A stretch of DNA of 64,000 nt, taken from positions 41,047,912-41,111,911 of the forward strand of contig OX579636.1 of NCBI GenBank assembly GCA_951230915.1. Direction: 5' to 3'. Of this stretch, positions 14,101 through 24,786 are shown piece by piece. The position numbers and the translations under genes were made by a program. How positions within the stretch are numbered: position 1 is the stretch's first letter; every line of letters starts with the position of its first letter. The notes below the pieces were generated by a model that was not told where the DNA came from, made no database searches, and saw nothing but the letters and a program-made list of their open reading frames with translations. Source of the DNA: Antitrichia curtipendula. Its lineage: Eukaryota; Streptophyta; Bryopsida; Hypnales; Leucodontaceae.

Positions 14101-14396
14101 GAAGCTCCAGTCAGGCTAAAGATGGAAACAAAAATGGAGTTCCTAAAGGTAAGAGACGACGTTCTGGAAGTGTCAGTTCTTCCGTATCCCGCTCTCCAAG
14201 TCGATCGTTGTCTAAGAGTCTCTCCCCTCACAAAAAGAAACTAGTCTCTTACCCTAGGGATAAAAGCGAGCGTCGTCAACGCAAGTCACCTTCAGTTAGT
14301 GTTTCTCCTTCACCGAGCAGATCATCAGGTGAGAATGCAGGCTTAGTTTCATATGGAGAGGAAGCAAGTCCTCATTCACGATCACCCTCCAAGTAG
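8126..14396 (+). CDS. SR-cyclophilin (CYP63/CYP95-like peptidyl-prolyl isomerase with RS domain)
   Basis: Thirteen coding exons: 8126-8206, 8461-8515, 8981-9069, 9284-9308, 10056-10094, 10507-10624, 11086-11255, 11663-12044, 12180-12307, 12562-12778, 12883-13401, 13551-13631, 13940-14396. All introns are GT-AG, phases agree, and the sum is 2361 nt (786 aa). Residues 8-175 are a complete cyclophilin fold. [15 protein letters not shown] gives Arg67, Phe72 and Gln75; GSQFF gives Gln123 and Phe125. The position of CypA Trp121 is His133 (PHLDG), as in the large SR/NKTR-type cyclophilins, where cyclosporin binding is weak. The [10 protein letters not shown] insert fits the same subgroup. From about 195 on the protein is basic and then acidic-serine rich, followed by long RS/SP/SR repeats ending SPHSRSPSK, typical of nuclear-speckle proteins that bind SR splicing factors. 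Expected role: proline isomerisation in spliceosome-associated phosphoproteins. Intron 7 is open in frame for over 100 codons, so its retention would give a truncated isomerase without the RS domain. Confidence 0.95.
11659..11667 (+). promoter_or_regulatory. NAGNAG tandem splice acceptor before exon 8 of the SR-cyclophilin
   Basis: The acceptor reads GTCAGCAGAC. Splicing after the first CAG gives ...Y-A-D-K-R..., and after the second ...Y-D-K-R.... Both keep frame because the intron is phase 1. Tandem acceptors of this kind often yield a mix of isoforms differing by one residue. Which form dominates cannot be told from sequence. Confidence 0.6.
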
Positions 14397-15230
14397 ATAA
14401 TTTTGGGAGATTTGTCCATGTTGTGATGGTTCCAGAGGTTTTGGCGTGGTTCTTGGTGATCTTTTTTGTCAACTAGTCTCAGTTCAGTGTGCTACTGGCA
14501 GCTGTAGTATTTTCTTATCTGTATTCAGTTGATACTCCAACATGCACAAGGTAATGCTTGTCTTCAGAGATTGAAAACTACGGGAATAGCATACCTGATT
14601 TCGTCTAGTCTGATTTTGTGTAGTTCCTTTTTCACGTTAATATTTGACTTCTCAAATATTTTCTTTTATACACACTGGTTGTATTTGTGAGCTTCTCATT
14701 GTTACCATTTTTTGAGTTTTCAAATTGGAATGAATTGCTGTTTTGTTGCCTCAGTTACTTGGTCTCATGTTTCACGGATGTGTAGCCTGTGCAATGTTTG
14801 GTGTTCACAATTGGTATACTTTCGATTCTACGGTTGTTGAATGTAAATTTAATTGTGTGATGCTGAGTCCATCGTACAACTCTTTATTGAATTGTGTAGA
14901 TACTTCGTATTTCAATTCAGTTTCCTGCTTCATTCACAGGTCATCACTTAGCATAAGTAATTGCATTTTGTAAGATGTGTGATATTGAATGCTGGGATTT
15001 AACTCTTCTATGCTTATGTCCCAGCTTCTCAACAAAAAATAAGTGTACAGGAAAATTTAATTGAAATGTTTATACCCTTGTAGAGCGATTGCACCTCCAC
15101 AAACTCAAATTTTCAATAAACTTAATCATTGCAGTCGCACATCAGGAGATACAAGTCGAAGATGGAAACTGTCTGTTGCACATTTGTGATTTTCTTGCCC
15201 TTTTAACACACATCAGGAAATACAGAAATC
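14397..15230 (+). other. 3' flank of the SR-cyclophilin and intergenic DNA
   Basis: T-rich sequence that probably contains the 3' untranslated region. A canonical AATAAA occurs at about 15115-15120, but near-upstream signals closer to the stop are more likely used. No other gene is seen. Confidence 0.45.
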
Positions 15231-15785
15231 TTAACCCCTAAATGCCTTGAGGCACCAAAATGTGGTGTCGAAGAAACTTCAAAGTTAATTAAAACCTTCT
15301 AGTATATATTTTTGAAAGATTCTTTTTGAAGTCTAGTTTCAGCATCGAAAATCTGATTTTGAAAATGAATGATTATGATTTTCCTATTCAAGATGTTGTG
15401 CAAAGGTGTCCATTGCAATATTGACTTTTTGTAGTGTTGAGGGCTCTTGGAAATGAGCCTCAAATACACTAGATCTTGAAGAAAAAAAATTGCATTAGAA
15501 ATTCACTTAAAAAATTTGTTGGGTAGATTTTGTGAAGCCATAAATTGATTGGGGTTATGCATGTTAGGCTCTTTATCCTCATATTTTTTGGTGACCAACT
15601 TTTTAGATTTGACATGTGAAAAGAGGATTGAAAGACTTCAAATCACTTTTGCAGTTTTAACAGTTTGAATTTGTATAGTTACAATTTTTTTTTAAATGAT
15701 ATAACTTATCAAAAAGTTAACTTTTTGTTCAATTTAGAGAAAATTTCTAGAAGTTCAAAAAAGGCCTTGGACATTTAGGGTTTAA
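15231..15785 (+). mobile_element. TTAA-flanked piggyBac-type MITE (copy A), 555 bp
   Basis: The left end is TTAACCCCTAAATG followed by CCTTGAGGC. The right end, read inverted, is TTAAACCCTAAATGTCCAAGG, one change from the left in the first 14 bases. A TTAA target with ends starting CCC is the hallmark of piggyBac-superfamily insertion. There is no open frame, so it is non-autonomous. The right TTAA follows a G-to-T change (AGGGTTTAA). Confidence 0.65.
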
Positions 15786-16080
15786 GATGAAAATTAATTG
15801 ATGCATTGTTTCATCTTGTGGTTTTTCTTGTCCCTAAACCTAAAATACATTTTTATATCCTTTGGATGATTTCAAAGAAGCCCAAAGGAATAGAAATAAA
15901 TAGTTTTTCATCCTATTTTAGAGTGTATCTTTTAAAGCATTTTCAATGTATTTCATGAATGGAACTGGATATTTTCTCATTTCGGTATATTTTGCCTTTT
16001 CTACATAAGAAGATACACAATCCATAAATCACTAAATAGTACCATTGGGTCTATTCAAGCTCCCTTCCGTTTATGCAAAT
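15786..16080. other. Spacer between TTAA elements A and B
   Basis: AT-rich sequence with no gene. It lies between two elements of the same TTAA class, so this part of the intergenic region was built by repeated insertion. Confidence 0.5.
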
Positions 16081-18427
16081 TTAACCTCTAAAGTATTATT
16101 GTCCCCTTTGAGAAATAAAATAGATTTTAAGTAGATTCCCATGATTTCAATTTTTTTGTGATTTCCTTAAACTTTTTCTTGAAGATAGGAAAACACATTA
16201 ACTTTTCAGGGATATATTTTTGAATTAGTGCTTAGGAGTGAAAAGAATAAGCTACAATATGCTACAATAAGCCAAAATAAGCCCCAAATAGAACTTGTTC
16301 AACATCACAACAAAATTCACAATAATGATAAATAATTTTTTTTATTATATAACTTATTCAACAACACAACAAAATTCAGAACAATGATAAACAAAATTTT
16401 CAAATTTTCATTTAAGATGGGAAAGCTTTTTGGTCTACGTGGAGAGATTTGAATCATTTTATTTGGACCAGTGATAGAGTTATTCGTAAAGTCATCCCTA
16501 GTTTGGTATCCAGTTTTAAACAAGCTCTTATACAAACTGGTGAAAGGAGGTAAAGCAACCCATATGGGATATGTAAATGGTTGGAGTTGTAAGTAACTTG
16601 TAAGAGCTTGGAGGAGCTCAATCTTAAAATAAACCCATATCCTTTGAGAGTTTATAAAGAACAGTGGATCCCATTATAAAAACAACCTCTCCACCCTCCA
16701 CTCTCTCAAATTGTCAATGTACAATTTCTGTGACAGGTAAACTCAGGTCCAAACTTTTTTAAGCACCATTTCGATGCGAAAGAAAGTTTGGTCCCAAGTT
16801 TTGTTTTGCTAGTGTTGATTGCGCGAGCTTTTTACTTTTTCACCTGCTTTTTTACATAAAGCAGGGGTTCAAACCCCAGTTTTACCTCTAAACTCGGGTT
16901 TACTTTACGAATAACTCTAATAGAGAGTCTTGCTTTTGGGGTAATTTAGGCATCTTCTTGAAAAGAGAATTTATTGGATTCATTTTGGAGCCCAATTTTC
17001 ACAATTTTTCAAAAGAAAGAGTTTGACAAGGTTTATTTTTTTAATGGACAATCTCATTGTTGGGATCAATTCCATCTTAGACCTATTAATAATTTAGATT
17101 TTCATTTAGTTCACTTACTAGAACAATCTCATCATTGAGATTATTATAATTTCAATTCCATCTTACATATTAATAATTTAGATTTTTCTTCAAACCTATA
17201 TTTTCTTCTACTTAACAATATTCCAAAGAATGAAAATAAAGTGTAAATTTTTAATTTTTTTTTCTAGACTTTCAATTCAATTCTTCAATATAATTTCTTT
17301 TTAATCAATATTGATTGTAAAAAAAATTTAAGCTAAAAAGATTCAAAGCCTAGAAATGGAGTCATGTAAGGTACAAAAAAAACGTTTTTCCTTGCATCAA
17401 ATGCAAATATCTTGCAATTCACTCATTCAAAGTTTTTGAAATTTCTTCCACATTCTATACTTCCTCTATTTTTAAATAATACCAATGTTTCCTTTAACAT
17501 TTGCAAAAGAAACATTGGTATTATTCAAAAACAAAGGGATTACTAATGCAAGATCCTACATTTGGGTGATTGCAAGAAACACTTCTCCTATTTTTTGTCA
17601 ACTTCACTTCGGATAAGTGGTTTTTTGCTTATAACTTTTGCATCATATGTCATTTTTACACAAAATTTGAAATGAAGGTACATATGGTAGTTTTAGACAT
17701 AAAATATTTTTTTATTTAAAAAAATAAAAAAAATTCTATTCTTAAAAAGCTCCCAATTGGATGTCTACTTTGGCCATTTAGGGGGTTCTAATACTATTTT
17801 TGACTGAGAAATGCGAATTTGAAGCTCAAAATTGGAATACGAGGACGTCTATTAAATTTAGACAAGACCACAAAAAGAAAAAATTAAATAATAAATTGTC
17901 CACCTTAGACATGTGCTCAAAGTGCACTACCTTTGTGCAAGTGCAGAGAACACAATTTTTAAAAATAAAAATAAAAATGGTTAAAATGAAGCATCTTCAA
18001 GTTAGAAAAAAATTTATATTTTGAATTTTATTTTTTTGAATTATTTTATTATTTAAAAAAAATCAAACACCAAAGTGTCCATTTTCTTGGTATTTTCCAT
18101 AGTGCTTATCTTTGTGCATAATTTTTAGAGATATTTTTGTGCATAACTTTTAGAGATATTTTTTTAGGTCTGAATTTTGAGAGACATCCTATTTTCAATG
18201 CTTTATAAATTATCCATATTTTATTTGGTTTAAAATAAATTTATTCTAAAAGTCACAATAATCATTGAAATAGTCCGTTTTGAGCCAAAAACGACAAGTT
18301 TTGCTTGCAACAACTCAACTAGATATGTGAAAAAAACAAATTTCTAAATTTTTTTGCACTTTACAATAAAATTGGCAGTTTTGAGTGGAATTTGATGAAA
18401 AAAAGGCATTGGGATTTTAGGGGTTAA
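16081..18427 (+). mobile_element. Long TTAA-flanked piggyBac-type element (copy B), 2347 bp
   Basis: Starts TTAACCTCTAAAG and ends ATTTTAGGGGTTAA. It is collinear with copy C at 31952-32819. Both share the subterminal TTGTCCCC, a GAAGATAGGAAA block (about 16181 here), TTTCACAATTTTTCAAAA-like sequence (about 17000), ATATCTTGCAAT (about 17408) and the terminal AGTTTTGAGTGG block (about 18378). It is about 1.5 kb longer than C. No transposase frame survives: the longest open frame is 74 codons and unrecognised. It may be a decayed longer relative of C, or C plus later insertions. Confidence 0.75.
17475..17525. repeat. Perfect 17-bp-stem hairpin with a 17-nt loop
   Basis: AATAATACCAATGTTTC at 17475-17491 is followed by its exact reverse complement at 17509-17525, with near matches extending the stem on both sides. 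It lies inside element B and I do not see it in the collinear copy C. It could be a very small nested insertion or a hairpin RNA source. The short stem argues against a standard plant miRNA precursor. Confidence 0.6.
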
Positions 18428-19629
18428 ACCAAAAAACATTGATCTTATATGAATCTATGTCCACTCAATGAAGTATAGTTAATAAGTGTAGTCTCTATTC
18501 CAATTTGAGAATTTTATAAAATTCCTAAAATTTTATGATTTATTGCAGTTTGAACTTTGAGTCTATAAATACATGTCCTTGATTTTCTAATTATAGGATG
18601 ATATGGTAGATATTTTATTCTATAACATTCTACCTGCTTATATATTTTAATTAAAATAATAAATTTTTAAAGCATATTTTGTATTTGATATGAATATTTT
18701 CCATTATTTCCTAAAAACATTCACAATAATCTCAAATTCTCACAAGAAAATTATTATTTTTTAAAATGAAACTCAAATTAGAAATAGTCACAAAATGAAA
18801 AAAAACAAAGTGGAAGGATTCTTATTGATGTTTAATTCCATGGTCTAAAGTCGTCCTCAGAGTGTTAAAAAATAAACTAATTGCGCTTCAACAACATAAA
18901 TTTTCTATTAAATCAATCCATGGAGTTATAGAACAAGAGATATGGAGGGTGAGACTTAACCATGTCCAAAACTCTATCTTTGAAGAACATTAAGGAGTTT
19001 GTATGTGTTGTATTTCAACCTTTCATATATCTTATTCCATATATAGATTGAAGATTTGAGTTTGCAGGGGGTGCAATGATAAGACTCATTCCATTGAATT
19101 ATCAATGGCACTCATTCTAAAGTGAGAAAAAAATCACAAGGAAAGAAGTCATCAATTGATCTTCATCTATAAACTCTTCAATGATCAATTATATTGAGGA
19201 TTTGAGTTTATCTCTTAATATGTGACTCCAGTGATCAATTTGATTGAAGATTGAGGATTTGAATTTGTAGATGTAGAAATTATTCTACAAGAGAATAGCT
19301 ATCATTAAATTTTTAAATATATGCAATTTTAGAACATAAAAGTGAAAATACAAGGTGGAAATATAAGAGATGATTTCTGGAAAAATTATAACATTCAAAC
19401 AATATGCTAAAAATCCCCTAAAAAACAAAAATTGGAACTAATCCACAAGATAAGAATTCATTTTTAAGTAAAATAGCCATTTGAAAAATCTGAATACTCC
19501 ATGGATTATTCCCTTGGCTTAATTGACGAATAAAATTTATGTATCATGATTTACACCTACTACAACAACAATCATAGATTTTAATACACCATATCAAGTA
19601 GCACATGGCACAATTACCAGCCTTATTTA
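18428..19629. other. AT-rich intergenic DNA
   Basis: No gene, RNA or clear transposon end is visible. A loose internal repeat (TTGAGGATTTGAGTTT-like, about 19190-19275) is the only structure seen. Confidence 0.5.
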
Positions 19630-19925
19630 GGTATAGGGCAATGCCCGAGGAGGAGGGAATTTCGCCAAAAAAAGGGCAGACGAGGAGGGCGGAGCCCGAC
19701 GAGGAGGCCCTTCTTTTTGGCGAAATTCCCGACGACGAGGGGCATTGCCCGGCGTAAACGACCGGTGGGCAACGAATTTTCGTTGGATGAGATCGTGAAC
19801 TGGATGAAAAATCCGTAATCCCCGATTACGCGGTTTTGCCCGCGTAATCGGGCATTACAGCTCAGAATTCGCCCGCCTTTTGAACGGGACGAATCCCAGC
19901 GGTGGTTTACGGTGCTTGAAAGCCA
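19630..19925. repeat. GC-rich palindromic island in AT-rich DNA
   Basis: About 300 bp of markedly higher GC. The outer inverted pair has GGGCAATGCCC and GGGAATTTCGCCAAAAA on the left (19636-19677) and their inverse on the right (about 19706-19751). A second perfect hairpin has arms CCCGATTACGCGG (19821-19833) and CCGCGTAATCGGG (19840-19852). CpG is unusually frequent for this region. It resembles an inserted element, but no target duplication or known family was found. Confidence 0.75.
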
Positions 19926-19974
19926 TTGAACAATCTCCGTGACAACGATTTTACAATAGTAATGTTGTTGCACG

Positions 19975-20500
19975 AAAAAGGAACTCATAAATGACAGTAT
20001 TTCAAATTTATAAATGGAGACCTCCATGAGAAATGCTTATTTTTAGTGTATCAGAATCCTCTGTGGAAATGGGGACAATAACTACATTAAAAAATTCCAT
20101 TCTGAGAAGAGAAACCACTCAAACCAACTGAAACCGGTTCCCTACTCCTTAATTGCCAAAGAAAACTCATTTATCAAAAGTCACCGAATCACCATATTAA
20201 TCACATCTACAATAGAAAATACTGTTACACAAAATTTGAAATCACAAATGACTGTCAAATTGAACTCTTAAATCGTAGATATCCGTATAATGCATATTTT
20301 AGTGTACTGGAATCCTCTCTAAAAAAATTAACAGGGACAAGAATCTGCATTTAAATAAATTCCATTCTAAGAAGAGAAACCACTCAAACCCGCTGAAACC
20401 GGTTCCCTACTCCTTAATTGCCAAAGAAAACTCATGTATCAAGTCACTGAATCACCATATCAATCAAATCTACAATAGAAAATACTGTTACACTGAAATG
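19975..20500. repeat. Direct duplication of about 260 bp beside the plastid membrane protein gene
   Basis: The block at about 19980-20230 recurs at about 20240-20493. The best part includes GAAACCGGTTCCCTACTCCT, TTAATTGCCAAAGAAAACTC and CTACAATAGAAAATACTGTT in both copies, with small indels. The second copy abuts the 3' end of the minus-strand gene and probably overlaps its 3' untranslated region, so the duplication would repeat that gene's tail. Confidence 0.85.
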
Positions 20501-20575
20501 GAAACTATCATCCAAATTGTACCCTGAAAGTGAAGACTACTGAACTTCAGAAAGGATGGAATCAGTAGACTGAGC

Positions 20576-22992
20576 TTAAGAAGGAGGAGGTCCAACAACC
20601 ACCACCATGTAAACAAAGAGTCCCACAACTACACCCAAACCTGCATACGTGAACTTGGGGTCCGTCCACGCGTCCAGCGCTTGCCTCTCCGTCTTCCGAG
20701 TGGGATCAACTTCTTCGGACAGAGGGAACTTGGAATGTGTCGGCCGCCGGTTCACGTATTGCTCCATGTTGATGTTGAACATGGACAACAAGCTGCTGAA
20801 AGGATTCTTCGACTGTATCTTCGGCTTGGGAAAGCTTTCCCAGGCTTTGTCCCAGTCCACTGAACCCTTCTCACCTGCACCGGCCAACCCAACCAATATG
20901 TTGAAATCCAATCGGTTCTCGTTAACAAAATGGAACACGATTCCAATCAATGCCTCAATGAATGCATTGGATGCCGTATGCAAGAGTTGTGATGACCTAA
21001 AATCGATTACATTAATTGATTAAAGGAATGTATTGTACATGTACAAGTGGCATGTTTGGATCGCTGGTGATGCAAAATTTAGGTGACGGATACTACTACC
21101 GTTAGAAACCTGATCCTGGGGACTCATGTCTTCCAAATGCACTCAGTTGACCTCCAATTAACAATCATTGGGTGTAAGAAACTATGACTTGGGCAAATAA
21201 CGTCTATGGTCATTCATGTTTGAATGGAAATAGGGTTGTCTAATATCTCTTCAGTAGTAGTTTACAACGTCCCACTTTGCATGATCACATAAGAAATCAT
21301 CCATTACATTGAGTGAGAAAAAAATTAGATCTCAAAAGAGCTAACCAAAGTGCTCTCTCAATACTGATCTCTCTCAATGAAATCACACCCTTACATCTAA
21401 TATATCAAGTGCACATTGTCACACCCCGCTGACACGATTTTGGCGAATGTGTCCAGAAGTGAGATGGACGTAGTCGATAAACCACCTAATCTTTTAGTTC
21501 AAACCTCACTAGTGGCAATCATTTAAAAGGGAACATATTCTTGGAAAGAGTGTTGCAAATTTTTGCAACGGTGTGCACTAGTGTTAGTTAAAGCTGAACA
21601 GAAATTGCACCTTTTCAGAGAGAGAATACAGTAATTGACAATATGTGGAGGAAGGATAATTAATGAAGAATTAGTGAATGAGCACCTTCGTTTTTGTTGT
21701 TCTTGTCGTCGAATTCAGAGCGGCCATTCTGAGACGCACACACTAACGAAGTGAGCCGCCGTGAGCACCGCAGGTGAAGCTTGGTAGGACCAAGGCCTCG
21801 GGGAACAGTCACCATCTGCAAGCAAAGAACAAGCAAAATCAGTACATCAAGTATTATGTATATGGTAATAATAATATCAGACAACGGAGCTGATATCTTT
21901 GCAGCAGGTCCATACCCATAATGAAGCAGAGGTGACAACCGAGCATTGAACTTGGAGAGCAAAATTAAGGATCGCATAACCTATCTTTCTTATTAAACCC
22001 TTGATTGATTAGGATCCACAGAACTATTGAGGTTATGTGATCCATAAATCTGCTCACGTGAAAGTACAGCCATGCTATGGAAATAAAATCCCTCTTAACG
22101 GGGCTCTACTTTACTTTCTCAATAGCTAGTTCATTGCTGCCACGAAGATGGTGTAGAAGATGGTGTAGTCAAATTTTACTAGTCAAACAATCTAGTATTC
22201 TCGATAATTCAAATTCAATAATTTTGTAATCGCAGCAGAGAACAATTACGTGTTGCTAGAAAAAAATTCTAAAGAATTGAGGAAATGGCCTCGCAAACAT
22301 GGCTTTGCAAGTGATGAGCTCAAGATTCTGTCAAAAATGTCTGTGAACTCAAGATTCCAGATCCGTTTTCATGCCCAGTAGTTCCCAGGCAGCCCTCACA
22401 AATGTTATAGCTGAATCTGTATCCACGTGATGGGTTTCAAAACACTATACAGAGAACAATCACATGGAGCCAGAAAATTTCCAAACAATCGAAAACAGAC
22501 TTTCGCAAATACGAGCACGAGCTTCCAGAACAGATCCAATTTCTTTTCCACGAGTAGTAGTCCCAAGCCTGTTTTTCTAAAGACAGCTCCTCACAAACAT
22601 TAAGTCTGAATCTACATCCACGTGTTGGGAATCAAAAAAATCACAGAAAACGATCAAACAAGCTAAAAAAATCCTAAAAAATCGGAAACATAGCTTCACC
22701 AATAAATTGTACTCGCTCCCACGACAGATCCAATTCCTTTTCCACATACCAGTAGCTCCAACCGACGTCGAGGCACCTCCTCAAAACTCTTACCCCAAAA
22801 TTCATATCCACGAGGAAAGTTCCAAAGCTCAAAACGAAACAGAAAATCCCACAATCAGCCATGGCGAGCTCCCCGCTAAACCCCCTAAACCCCCAAACCC
22901 CAGCAGGAAAGGCTCACCGGATTCCGCAGTCCATAATTTTGCCGTGCTTCTCCCACCAAGCCCGAGGCGCCCACCGCCATCGCCATGGCCAT
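20576..22992 (-). CDS. Plastid-targeted single-pass membrane protein, function unknown
   Basis: Three exons on the minus strand: 22992-22918, 21815-21686, 20874-20576. The sum is 504 nt (167 aa) with phases 0 and 1 in agreement. The N-terminus (MAMAMAVGASGL..., then RCSRRLTSLVCASQNG) is Ala/Ser/Arg-rich with no acidic run and has a plausible VCA-S cleavage site near residue 52, typical of a chloroplast transit peptide. The mature part has a soluble stretch (GSVDWDKAWESFPKPK; SEEVDPTRKTERQALDAWTD) and one C-terminal hydrophobic helix (YAGLGVVVGLFVYMVVVVG) ending PPPS. I do not recognise the family by name; a thylakoid or envelope protein is likely (inference). The intron 2 donor GTGCTC is weak, so exon 2's 3' limit is the least certain junction. 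Start chosen as the first of three nearby in-frame ATGs. Confidence 0.8.
22350..22870. repeat. Three-copy tandem repeat of about 192 bp in intron 1 of the plastid membrane protein gene
   Basis: Diverged tandem units are anchored by ATCCACG at 22421, 22615 and 22805 (spacings 194 and 190). Each unit also carries a CAGTAG/AGTAG...CCAA block and a CTCACAAA/CTCAAAA block at matching offsets. The repeat starts about 45 bp 3' of exon 1 in gene direction. Two units contain CACGTG, a G-box core, which could matter for intron-mediated expression (inference). Confidence 0.75.
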
Positions 22993-23340
22993 CGCGACTT
23001 TCGCCCAATTCAATTCTCGCGCGCGCGGCGCACGCACAGCAGCAGGTTCAATTGCTCAACAGTAACAAAGAAACAAATTGGAAATTTTCATTCAAATTGT
23101 CTGAATGGAAGTTCGGAGGTGGTGGAGTGCAGAAGGGGCCTTGGTCGGGGAGCGGTCGTTCACGTAAGCAGGAAGAGAAAGAGTGGTTGGGAGTCTAGAA
23201 GTCTTGTGTGCGGAGGAAGTGGAGGCTTGTGCATGTGGCAGCTACGAGCCCCTCTTTGTTTGGTCGGTCTTTTTAAATTGATTTAAATCTTTAATTAATT
23301 ATTATTTTTTAACTTTCAGATTTTTCTTTTCCTTTTTTTT
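22993..23340 (-). promoter_or_regulatory. Promoter and 5' leader of the plastid membrane protein gene
   Basis: GC-rich, CpG-containing sequence upstream of the minus-strand start, changing to AT-rich beyond 23280 with a T run at about 23331-23350. I see no clear TATA box. Plus-strand frames here (22707-23286) are not supported as genes because they run antisense through the promoter, exon 1 and the intron repeats. Confidence 0.5.
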
Positions 23341-23920
23341 TTTTTTTTTTTCTGCTTTGCCTGAGTGCCATTAAGCTTTAAGTGAATGAGCAGAGGTTGG
23401 AAGGTAGGTCCATCAGTTCTCCAAAACTACACTGATTTGTCCTATTGGTGAAGGGGAAAATCAGCCACACCTAGAAAACTAGTGTCATCAAAAATTTATT
23501 TGGGTGGAAATTGGTTTGGTAAAGCGATATTTCAAAGCGCATGAATTCAAAATAGTATGCCTTTGATAAATTAGTATCACATAAACCAATAGGACAAATC
23601 ATTAGGACAAATCAATGTAGCACCTACTACTTGTAATTGTGAAGTCCCTAGTTCCAAGTGCTGAAACTCCTACATGTTGAACTTACAAATTGTAAACTAA
23701 ACTTTGTAAAATGTACAATGAAAAAAAACACTCCTCCAACTAGGAAAAAAAAATTGAAATTTTTTGTTTATCACATATGGAAAATTTGAGTTCAAAATTC
23801 AACTTCCAAGCTCCCAAGTAGCTAAAAGAGGTCTGGAAGTATTAAACTAACTAACTACAAAAGCAAGGGCAAGCATTTACTAGGAGACTCGAGTGGGGTG
23901 AAGCCTTGAAGTTCAAGCAT
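23341..23920. other. Intergenic, nothing recognised
   Basis: AT-rich DNA without a coding frame. A phrase similar to CCAATAGGACAAATC occurs near 23587, and its inverse near 23437, so this may contain an old foldback element, but the ends are unclear. Confidence 0.4.
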
Positions 23921-24106
23921 CACTACAACAAATCCCATTGTTTTTCATTCCGGAGATCCAGACATGTATTGCTTCTCACTGAAACTTATCTAATGTAGCC
24001 AAGTAGCCAAGTCAGCCCCACATTTTGCCATTTCTGACTTTTTTCACTCACCCCACATTTTGTCGCTATTTCAAGGAATGAAAAAGCAACGGGGTTCATA
24101 GTAGTG
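23921..24106. mobile_element. CACTA-type MITE with 3-bp target duplication, 186 bp
   Basis: Begins CACTACAACAAATCCCATTG and ends with the inverted counterpart CAACGGGGTTCATAGTAGTG. Inner arms match through TTTTTCATTCC and GGAATGAAAAA. The 3 bases CAT flank both sides (23918-23920 and 24107-24109), as expected for CACTA transposition. It has no coding capacity. Confidence 0.85.
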
Positions 24107-24712
24107 CATGCATGTTGGTACTCTAAAACTGTTGGTCCCAATATTCACAAAATTTCTACCCAAAAACACCATAGCTTCAAACATGCAAACAATGCAAACA
24201 TTGGTATCATTGACTTTAACTTTGAATTTTCAGAAGCTTGTACTGTATGAATGAAATCCCATTAAGGGATGTTCACAATTAGTGTTTAAGGTGTTATTTG
24301 GAATGTGAATCTAGTCCAAAGTAGGTCTGAATTCGTTCCGAAGACCCTCAATAACAACAGAACACACCTTTCCTTCCTGCTCTGCTCAGTGAGTCTGTCC
24401 CCCCTTCCTTCCTTCCTTCAAATGAAGAGGCCGTTGCCAAGCTTGTCGTGAGGCCGCCACAAGCATTCTTTGTACAGACACAGTCCACGCATGGCCTGAG
24501 CATGCTGGAAGCACCATTGCCACAAGCCTCGAGGAGTCCAGAGCATGGCAAGCAAAATTCAGTCGCACTGATTAGCCTCAGAGGACGACTCCGATCTATC
24601 GTATCAGTATCATTAGTCGCATTTAGTGATCTTGCGGAATCAGTACAGTACAGTAATATTGTAACTTGCACTGATAAATTAGTGACACGTGCACTAATCA
24701 TATCAATTATAC
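24107..24712. other. Intergenic with CTTC microsatellite
   Basis: Contains a short (CTTC)n run at about 24404-24420. Small antisense frames here show no family resemblance. No gene is supported. Confidence 0.5.
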
Positions 24713-24786
24713 TACACTAAATGTATGTAACGCTAATGTACAAAAGAGAAGTACACTAAATGTATGTAACGCTAATGTACAAAAGA
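24713..24786. repeat. Perfect two-copy tandem repeat, 39-bp period
   Basis: The 35 bases at 24713-24747 (TACACTAAATGTATGTAACG, then CTAATGTACAAAAGA) repeat exactly at 24752-24786. Identity implies a recent slippage or duplication, at the edge of the next inverted-repeat element. Confidence 0.95.

Noticed and set aside
16855..16885. tRNA T-arm-like sequence GGTTCAAACCCC
   Set aside because: No acceptor, D or anticodon stems can be folded around it.
22707..23286. Plus-strand frames of 141-163 codons
   Set aside because: They run antisense through the promoter, exon 1 and intron repeats of the minus-strand plastid protein gene and show no domain.
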